Source of the DNA: Methylomarinum sp964397365
Lineage (GTDB): Bacteria; Pseudomonadota; Gammaproteobacteria; Methylococcales; Methylomonadaceae
Direction of reading: 5' to 3'
Assembly: GCA_964397365.1 (NCBI GenBank)
Contig: CAYNIU010000079.1
Coordinates: forward strand, 1-10,613
DNA length: 10,613 bases
This document shows, in pieces, positions 5,742 through 10,613 of the stretch (positions within the stretch are counted from its first letter, which is position 1; the number at the start of each line of letters is the position of its first letter). The position numbers and the translations under genes are program-made. The notes under the pieces were generated by a model, which did not search any database, was not told the origin of the DNA, and saw only the letters and a program-made list of their open reading frames with translations.

Positions 5742-7754
5742 TTGAAAAATAAAATCGAATTTATGGTGATGACTACTTTTGTTTTACCTGTGCAAGTTAT
5801 TGCCGAAGAGCAGCAATTACCAACGATTGTTGTCGAGGGTTCTTATGAGCGCCCGGGAACATTTACCACGGCACCGGATTCTTCCGGTTTAAAAGATACC
5901 GCCACGTTATTAGAAAGGGTGCCGGGTGCCAATGTTAATCGTAATGGGCCGTTAACTGGAATTGCTGCATACCACGGTATGTATGGAAATCGTGTTAATG
6001 TCACTGTGGATGGGGCTGGAATGAAAGAAGTCGGGCCTAACAGTATGGATCCTCCGCTCAGTCATATACCAGCGGCATTAACCGGATCTTTGAAAGTGAA
6101 TCGAGGGATAGCCCCAGTTAGTAGTGGTATAGAAACAATCGGTGGATCCATGTCGGTAGAATCCCGGAAAGGGCGGTTTGCCGAAGGTGATGGTATCGAA
6201 ACCAGTGGTGTGGCCTCGATGGGTTATAGTTCAGTGGAAGATGGGCATTATGGCGCTTTATTAGGTTCTGTCGCGAACAAAAATCATAAAATCTATTTAA
6301 GTGGTAGTAAAGAAAAAGGGCGTGATTACCGGATAAAAAACAATCAAAAGCAAGCGCCCACAAGTTATGATCGCGACGTGTTTACTGCTGGTTACGGTTT
6401 TCAGCAAAATGGACATGAGTTTGATATCAATTACAGTAATAATGATACAGGGCATACGGGGACACCAGCATTACCGATGGATATAATTTATGTTCGGGGA
6501 GGTCTGTACAATGCTGATTATAGCTGGGATCTGGGGGATGGACGGCAGATAAAGGTCAAGGGTTTCTATGAAAAATTGCGTCATAAAATGAATAATTTTA
6601 CGATGCGAACTGTTCCGGGAAATAAATTTGCTCTTCGCGCCCTGGTCGAGGCTGGCGGTCTTAATTTTGCCTATACTTTACCATTATTTGATGGAAATAT
6701 TACCGTGGGAGCCGATGGTGATCAAACAAACCGTGGTTCTGTTATTAATGTGAATTCTATGGTAGATATTAATTTTTTTAATAAGGTTGAAAGAGATCGG
6801 TATAGTTTTTTTACGGAATGGGAAGGTGATCTGATGCCTGATTTATCGTTGGAGTTGGGGGCAAGATATACGCATACCGCAACTGATGCTGGGAATGTCA
6901 GTGGTGGGCCGACGGTTGCAGATCGTAACGCGTTTAACTCCGTAGAGCATGCGAGAAATTTTGATTATGTTGATCTTGATGCAATCTTTCGGTATGGCGT
7001 ATCTTCGCAATTGGATATTGAGCTAGGGGTTGCCAGAAAAAACAGAGCGCCTGCTTTTCAGGAATTATATTTATGGACCCCAAATCCTGCTGCAGGTGGT
7101 CTGGCCGATGGGTTCACTTATATAGGTGACTTGAATCTAAAAAATGAGACGGCTTACCAGTTTGATTTCGGAGTTGATTGGCATACCGATAATGCCTATA
7201 TTACTCCTAGAGTTTTTTATCATTACATTAGTAATTATATTCAAGGCTTGAGAACACCTAAGGCAGTTGCAAAAGGCGTAAATGTACAGCAATTTTCTAA
7301 CATTGAAGCGCAACTGTTTGGTGTTGACCTTGAAGCCGGTTATACGGTTGATGAAAACTGGCGTTTAGACGCTGGGTTAAATTATGTTCGAGGGCTGAGT
7401 CTGGATTCTCGTACACCGGATGATGATTTATATAGAATAGTCCCTTTAAATGGCAGAACCCAGTTAACCTATGAACAATCCGGTTGGATGGGGGCGATGG
7501 AGGGTGTTTTTGTGGCCGATCAGGGGGATGTGGCCGGTTACAATAATGAATTGACAACCAAAGGCTATATGCTTTTGAATTTACGTGGCAAATATGAGCC
7601 TTACAAAGGAGTGGTAATAGGGGCGGGTATTGAAAATGTTCTGGATAGCAAGCGTTTTAATCATCTAGGGGGCTATCAATTGCACAACAGGGTAAATGGG
7701 CGTGTGGCAATGCCGGGGCGTAATGTGTATGCAACCTTGAGCTATAGCTGGTAA
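5742..7754 (+). CDS. TonB-dependent outer-membrane receptor, OprC/NosA copper-receptor type
   Basis: A 670-aa TonB-dependent receptor. A signal peptide (about residues 1-21, hydrophobic FMVMTTFVLPVQVIA) is followed by a TonB-box-like TIVVE (28-32), a plug domain (about 40-145: LLERVPGANVN, HGMYGNRVNVTVDG) and a 22-strand-type barrel ending in Trp, with ENVLD near the C terminus. The plug motif GPNSMDPP aligns with the CxxxM-DPP copper loop of OprC-like receptors; Gly98 replaces the Cys and Met102 is kept. The barrel has HKM (His281, Met283) 179 residues on; in OprC the His follows its Met by 176. Copper or a copper chelate is the likeliest ligand, but the missing Cys leaves it open. The TTG start at 5742 has GAGGG 8 nt upstream; a GTG at 5721 in the same frame would lie only about 4 nt from the predicted sigma-54 transcription start, so it is less likely. 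Confidence 0.9.
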   Translation: MKNKIEFMVMTTFVLPVQVIAEEQQLPTIVVEGSYERPGTFTTAPDSSGLKDTATLLERVPGANVNRNGPLTGIAAYHGMYGNRVNVTVDGAGMKEVGPNSMDPPLSHIPAALTGSLKVNRGIAPVSSGIETIGGSMSVESRKGRFAEGDGIETSGVASMGYSSVEDGHYGALLGSVANKNHKIYLSGSKEKGRDYRIKNNQKQAPTSYDRDVFTAGYGFQQNGHEFDINYSNNDTGHTGTPALPMDIIYVRGGLYNADYSWDLGDGRQIKVKGFYEKLRHKMNNFTMRTVPGNKFALRALVEAGGLNFAYTLPLFDGNITVGADGDQTNRGSVINVNSMVDINFFNKVERDRYSFFTEWEGDLMPDLSLELGARYTHTATDAGNVSGGPTVADRNAFNSVEHARNFDYVDLDAIFRYGVSSQLDIELGVARKNRAPAFQELYLWTPNPAAGGLADGFTYIGDLNLKNETAYQFDFGVDWHTDNAYITPRVFYHYISNYIQGLRTPKAVAKGVNVQQFSNIEAQLFGVDLEAGYTVDENWRLDAGLNYVRGLSLDSRTPDDDLYRIVPLNGRTQLTYEQSGWMGAMEGVFVADQGDVAGYNNELTTKGYMLLNLRGKYEPYKGVVIGAGIENVLDSKRFNHLGGYQLHNRVNGRVAMPGRNVYATLSYSW

Positions 7755-7837
7755 ATAGAAAGTATTTTTGCAAAAAAACGGGGCAATTATTTTGTGCTGG
7801 TCTCCTATGTTTTTTTGGCTGGAAGCGATAAAAAGTA
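7755..7837. other. Intergenic region after the receptor gene
   Basis: AT-rich spacer between the receptor stop and the tRNA promoter. It contains short A and T runs, but I could not pair them into a convincing terminator hairpin, and no coding signal is visible. Confidence 0.5.
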
Positions 7838-7866
7838 TTGCATTGTTAAAGGAATGTTGGCATAAT
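7838..7866 (+). promoter_or_regulatory. Sigma-70 promoter of tRNA-Val
   Basis: The -35 box TTGCAT (7838-7843) and -10 box CATAAT (7861-7866) are separated by 17 bp, with transcription expected near 7873. The bases after the -10 box (GGCCGC) form a GC-rich discriminator, typical of growth-rate- and ppGpp-controlled stable RNA promoters. The tRNA begins 18 bp after the -10 box. Confidence 0.75.
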
Positions 7867-7884
7867 GGCCGCTTCGGACACGAC

Positions 7885-7961
7885 AGGCGCGTAGCTCAGT
7901 TGGTTAGAGTACCACCTTGACATGGTGGGGGTCGGTGGTTCGAATCCACTCGCGCCTACCA
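7885..7961 (+). tRNA. tRNA-Val (anticodon GAC)
   Basis: A complete 77-nt cloverleaf. The acceptor stem AGGCGCG (7885-7891) pairs with CGCGCCT (7951-7957), followed by discriminator A and an encoded CCA (7959-7961). The D arm is GCTC/GAGT. The anticodon stem CCACC/GGTGG holds the loop TTGACAT with anticodon GAC at 7919-7921, reading GUC and GUU valine codons. The variable loop has 5 nt and the T arm is GGTGG-TTCGAAT-CCACT. All stems pair fully apart from terminal G-T wobbles, so the gene looks functional. A promoter lies just upstream and a terminator 5 nt downstream, so it can be a single-gene transcript. Confidence 0.97.
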
Positions 7962-7966
7962 AACAT

Positions 7967-7993
7967 AAAGCATCCTCAGTGATGCTTTTTTTT
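7967..7993 (+). terminator. Rho-independent terminator after tRNA-Val, just ahead of thrS
   Basis: AAAGCATC (7967-7974) and GATGCTTT (7981-7988) form an 8-bp stem with a 6-nt loop (CTCAGT), leading into a run of eight T (7986-7993). It starts 5 nt after the tRNA CCA and ends 21 nt before the thrS ATG. Transcripts from the tRNA promoter should mostly stop here; partial read-through could feed thrS. Confidence 0.85.
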
Positions 7994-8014
7994 ATTGTAA
8001 AAAGAAATAATTCA

Positions 8015-9922
8015 ATGCCAGTCATTACTCTACCAGATGGTTCTCAGCGCCAGTTTGATCAGGCTGTTTCAGTCATGGATGTTGCTCAGTCAATCGGTTC
8101 AGGATTGGCCAAAGCCACAATAGCCGGAAAGGTAAATAATCACATCGTTGATGCCAGTACCCTGATTGATCGGGATTCCGAACTGCAAATTATCACCGCT
8201 AAAGATGATGAAGGTGTTGAGGTTATACGCCATTCGACCGCGCATTTGCTGGCACAGGCCGTTAAACAATTATTTCCTGCGGCGCAAGTGACTATCGGGC
8301 CGGTGATTGAAAACGGCTTTTATTATGATTTTTCTTATGAAAGAGCGTTTACACCGGAAGATTTGCAGGCCATCGAAAAAAAAATGCAGCAACTGGTTTC
8401 CGAGAATTTGGAAATCAAGCGATCTGTTTTATCTCGAGATGATGCCGTTAAATTCTTTAGGGCGTTAGGGGAAGAATATAAAGCGGAAATTATTGAATCT
8501 ATTCCGGCAAACGAAGATTTGTCTTTGTATCAGCAAGGTGACTTTACAGATTTATGTCGTGGACCCCATGTTCCTCGCACCGGAAAGCTAAAAGCCTTTA
8601 AGTTAATGAAAATTGCCGGTGCTTATTGGCGCGGTAATTCTGATAACGAAATGTTACAGCGCATCTATGGGACGGCCTGGGCGGATAAAAAACAGTTAAA
8701 GGAGTATCTGCATCGGTTGCAAGAAGCGGAAAAAAGAGATCATCGCAAGCTGGGAAAGGCGCTGAATTTGTTTCATTCTCAGGAAGAAGCGCCGGGTATG
8801 GTGTTTTGGCATGATAAAGGCTGGACTGTTTATCAGCAGGTTGAACAATATGTGCGTGAAAAACTGCGGATTAATGGTTATGGTGAAGTAAAAACCCCGC
8901 AGGTCGTTGATCGTTCATTATGGGAAAAGTCGGGTCACTGGGATAAATTCGGTGATATGATTTTTACCACGCATTCGGAAAGTCGCGATTATGCGATCAA
9001 ACCGATGAATTGTCCTTGTCACGTTCAGATTTATAATCAGGGTCTTAAAAGTTACCGCGATCTGCCGATTCGTATGGCGGAATTTGGTTCCTGTCATCGT
9101 AACGAGCCGTCAGGAACATTACATGGTTTGATGCGAGTGCGTAATTTTGTGCAAGATGATGCGCATATTTTTTGTACTGAGAACCAAATCCAGGGTGAAG
9201 TATCGGCTTTTATTGATTTGTTGTTTGATGTCTATAGGGATTTCGGTTTTGAAGATGTTATTATCAAGTTATCGACACGTCCGGAAAGCAGAGTAGGCGA
9301 TGATTCGGTCTGGGATAAGGCCGAAAACGCATTGGAACTGGCGTTGAATAACAAAGGTCTGGATTGGGACTTGCAACCGGGCGAGGGGGCTTTTTACGGG
9401 CCTAAAATTGAGTTCTCTTTGAAAGATTGCATTGGTAGAGTCTGGCAGTGTGGTACCATTCAGGTTGATTTTTCAATGCCGGGGCGGCTGGATGCCACTT
9501 ATGTTGCAGAAGATGGCTCAAAACGGGCGCCTGTGATGTTGCATCGAGCCATTTTGGGCTCGCTGGAGCGATTTATCGGTATTTTGATTGAACACCATGC
9601 CGGCACTTTTCCGCTCTGGTTGTCGCCAATACAAGTTGTTGTCATGAATATTGCTGACCGCCAGGCCGAATATTCAGAGCAAATTGTCAGGGAATTGGAA
9701 AAACAAGACATCAGAGTGAAAATAGACTTGAGAAATGAGAAGATAGGCTTTAAAATTCGCGAGCATTCCATGCAGCGTGTGCCGTATCTTCTTATTATCG
9801 GTGATAAGGAATTGGCGGATCAGACTATTACGGTGCGTACGCAAAAAGGCGAAGACTTGGGGAGTCTGTCAATCAATCAACTTAGTGAACGGCTGAGAAA
9901 TGAGATTGCAGACAGAAAATAA
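8015..9922 (+). CDS. thrS: Threonine-tRNA ligase
   Basis: Threonyl-tRNA synthetase charges tRNA-Thr in the cytoplasm and edits mis-charged Ser-tRNA. The 635-aa protein has the standard order: TGS domain (about 1-62), editing domain with HSTAH (His73, His77) and CRGPH (Cys181, His185), the class II catalytic core, and the C-terminal anticodon-binding domain (about 535-635). The catalytic zinc ligands Cys333 (MNCPCH), His384 (DDAH) and His510 (MLHRA) are each one position before their E. coli counterparts. Class II motif 2 is FGSCHRNEPSG. The start ATG at 8015 gives MPVITLPDGSQ as in E. coli; an ATG at 7922 opens the same frame but lies inside the tRNA. The ribosome site is weak (AAAGAAA). The untranslated space after the tRNA is only 53 nt, too short for the long tRNA-mimicking operator known from E. 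coli thrS. Confidence 0.98.
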   Translation: MPVITLPDGSQRQFDQAVSVMDVAQSIGSGLAKATIAGKVNNHIVDASTLIDRDSELQIITAKDDEGVEVIRHSTAHLLAQAVKQLFPAAQVTIGPVIENGFYYDFSYERAFTPEDLQAIEKKMQQLVSENLEIKRSVLSRDDAVKFFRALGEEYKAEIIESIPANEDLSLYQQGDFTDLCRGPHVPRTGKLKAFKLMKIAGAYWRGNSDNEMLQRIYGTAWADKKQLKEYLHRLQEAEKRDHRKLGKALNLFHSQEEAPGMVFWHDKGWTVYQQVEQYVREKLRINGYGEVKTPQVVDRSLWEKSGHWDKFGDMIFTTHSESRDYAIKPMNCPCHVQIYNQGLKSYRDLPIRMAEFGSCHRNEPSGTLHGLMRVRNFVQDDAHIFCTENQIQGEVSAFIDLLFDVYRDFGFEDVIIKLSTRPESRVGDDSVWDKAENALELALNNKGLDWDLQPGEGAFYGPKIEFSLKDCIGRVWQCGTIQVDFSMPGRLDATYVAEDGSKRAPVMLHRAILGSLERFIGILIEHHAGTFPLWLSPIQVVVMNIADRQAEYSEQIVRELEKQDIRVKIDLRNEKIGFKIREHSMQRVPYLLIIGDKELADQTITVRTQKGEDLGSLSINQLSERLRNEIADRK

Positions 9923-9930
9923 TAATTACT

Positions 9931-9937
9931 TGGAGGA
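9931..9937 (+). promoter_or_regulatory. Ribosome binding site that fixes the infC AUC start
   Basis: TGGAGGA is the strongest Shine-Dalgarno sequence in the right half of the window and stands 7 nt before the ATC at 9945. An in-frame TAG at 9939-9941 closes the frame just upstream, so ATC is the only start-like codon served by this site. Confidence 0.85.
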
Positions 9938-9944
9938 TTAGAAC

Positions 9945-10469
9945 ATCGCTTCTAAAAAAGATACAACACGCCTGAATAATGATATTACTGCAAGGCGAGT
10001 AAGAGTCATAGGCGTTGAAGGTGAGCAAATCGGAGTTATTTCGTTGACGGAAGCCAAACAGCTTGCGTACGAAGCCAATATGGATCTAGTGGAAATATCA
10101 CCTAATGCTGATCCTCCGGTTTGCAAAATAATGGATTATGGCAAGTATCAGTTTGAACAGAACAAAAAACAACAGGCTGCCAAGAAAAAACAAAAGCTGA
10201 TTCAGGTTAAGGAAATTAAATTCAGACCGGGAACAGAAGAAGGCGATTATCAGGTTAAGCTGAGAAATCTGACCAAATTCTTGAACGAAGGTAATAAAAC
10301 TAAAATTACCATTCGCTTTCGTGGGCGGGAGATGGCTCATAGAGAAATCGGTATGGATCTGTTAAAACGTGTCGAGAAAGATTTAGAAGAGTTGGCCGTT
10401 GTTGAACAGTTTCCCAAGATGGAAGGACGCCAGATGATCATGGTTATGGGGCCAAAGAAAAAGAAATAA
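9945..10469 (+). CDS. infC: Translation initiation factor IF-3, AUC start codon
   Basis: IF3 binds the 30S subunit, keeps it apart from 50S and rejects wrong start codons. Translating from ATC at 9945 gives 174 aa, close to E. coli's 180. The N-terminal domain shows RLNNDITARRVRVIGVEGEQIG (about residues 9-30) and DLVEISPNADPPVCKIMDYGKY; a lysine-rich linker follows; the C-terminal domain shows KEIKFRPGTEEGDYQVKLRN, RFRGREMAH and EGRQMIMVMGPKKKK. The first conventional start codon in frame is TTG at 10044, which would remove 33 conserved residues, so it is wrong. A rare AUU-type start underlies IF3 autoregulation in E. coli; AUC should work alike. The gene follows thrS by 22 nt and is probably cotranscribed with it. 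Confidence 0.96.
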   Translation: MASKKDTTRLNNDITARRVRVIGVEGEQIGVISLTEAKQLAYEANMDLVEISPNADPPVCKIMDYGKYQFEQNKKQQAAKKKQKLIQVKEIKFRPGTEEGDYQVKLRNLTKFLNEGNKTKITIRFRGREMAHREIGMDLLKRVEKDLEELAVVEQFPKMEGRQMIMVMGPKKKK

Positions 10470-10613
10470 CGCTAATGAGCCGTTCACTGCGTTGTATAGG
10501 GGTTTAGGGTAAATATCCTTATGGTTCAAGGTTGAGCTGTTAAAAGTCGTTGCTCAGATAATTCAGTAGGGCCATGCATTTTGCCTTGCCGGGTTCAGTT
10601 TTCAGGGATGTTT
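10470..10613 (+). other. Untranslated region after infC, probable leader of rpmI
   Basis: There is no credible coding sequence in these 144 nt and no L35 start by the window end; a 10-codon ATG frame at 10475 has no ribosome site. Two small hairpins stand side by side: CCTT/AAGG (10517-10520 with 10528-10531) and TTGAGC/GCTCAG (10532-10537 with 10552-10557, 14-nt loop). AGGG upstream (10506-10509) could pair alternatively with CCTT. In gammaproteobacteria infC is usually followed by rpmI-rplT, whose leader binds L20 for feedback control, so a structured leader is expected here. That role is inference. Confidence 0.4.

Noticed and set aside
7859..7872. Second GG-N10-GC match just before tRNA-Val
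   Set aside because: The -12 part reads CCGC instead of TTGC, and the same bases contain a good sigma-70 -10 box at 17-bp spacing. It shows that GG-N10-GC alone is weak evidence.
7885..7993. tRNA-Val as an integration site for a mobile element carrying the receptor module
   Set aside because: No integrase, no repeat of the tRNA 3' end elsewhere in the window, and the module lies on the 5' side of the tRNA instead of the 3' side where such elements insert.
7922..8014. thrS start at ATG 7922
   Set aside because: That ATG lies in the tRNA anticodon region; the residues before MPVITLPDGS are translated tRNA and terminator sequence.
10475..10507. Ten-codon leader peptide after infC
   Set aside because: No ribosome binding site and no run of regulatory codons; such a frame is expected by chance.
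1..10613. CRISPR arrays, insertion sequences and long repeats
   Set aside because: No regularly spaced repeats, transposase-like frames or long terminal inverted repeats were seen.

Overview
The window looks like chromosomal DNA of a gammaproteobacterium of moderate to low GC. Two conserved housekeeping blocks flank a less conserved middle. The left block is rnc-era-recO-pdxJ, in the usual proteobacterial order. The right block is thrS-infC, normally followed by rpmI-rplT-pheST. The proteins resemble gammaproteobacterial versions throughout (ThrRS begins MPVITLPDGS, and its zinc and editing residues are one position off E. coli numbering). Genus cannot be fixed from this sequence; a methanotroph-like gammaproteobacterium is only a guess.

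Layout. Positions 1-644 hold RNase III without its first dozen or so codons, overlapping era by 4 nt. recO follows 3 nt after era and pdxJ 32 nt after recO. Where many relatives have acpS, this window has a stand-alone PP2C-type Ser/Thr phosphatase (3052-3792). Convergent to it is a minus-strand pair: a six-helix TauE/SafE-like (DsbD_2-type) membrane protein with HCxxxC and PCG motifs (4807-5523), then a PspF-like sigma-54 activator with no sensor domain (3831-4790). Divergent from that pair is a TonB-dependent outer-membrane receptor of the OprC/NosA copper-receptor type (5742-7754). After it come tRNA-Val(GAC) with its own promoter and terminator, thrS, infC with an AUC start codon, and 144 nt of untranslated sequence that probably leads into rpmI.

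The most interesting part is about 3831-7754. The 220-bp divergent region carries a very good sigma-54 promoter (TGGC block, GG-N10-GC spacing, TTGCT block) pointing at the receptor gene, and the neighbouring operon encodes a sigma-54 activator. Two copies of a GATT-N3-AATC-like element lie about 80 and 152 bp upstream of the predicted start, where enhancer sites for such activators usually sit. The simplest reading is a self-contained regulon: the activator drives the receptor, and the metal-motif membrane protein acts in the same pathway or modulates the activator. The receptor keeps three of the four copper ligands known from OprC (one Met, and a His-x-Met pair) but has Gly in place of the Cys, so its ligand may differ. 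This model is inference; the individual motifs are visible in the sequence.

The flanking blocks are ordinary in content. Their points of interest are regulatory: an AUC start that hides the first 33 residues of IF3 from start-codon-based gene calling, and a tRNA with a terminator placed so close to thrS that the source of the thrS transcript is unclear.
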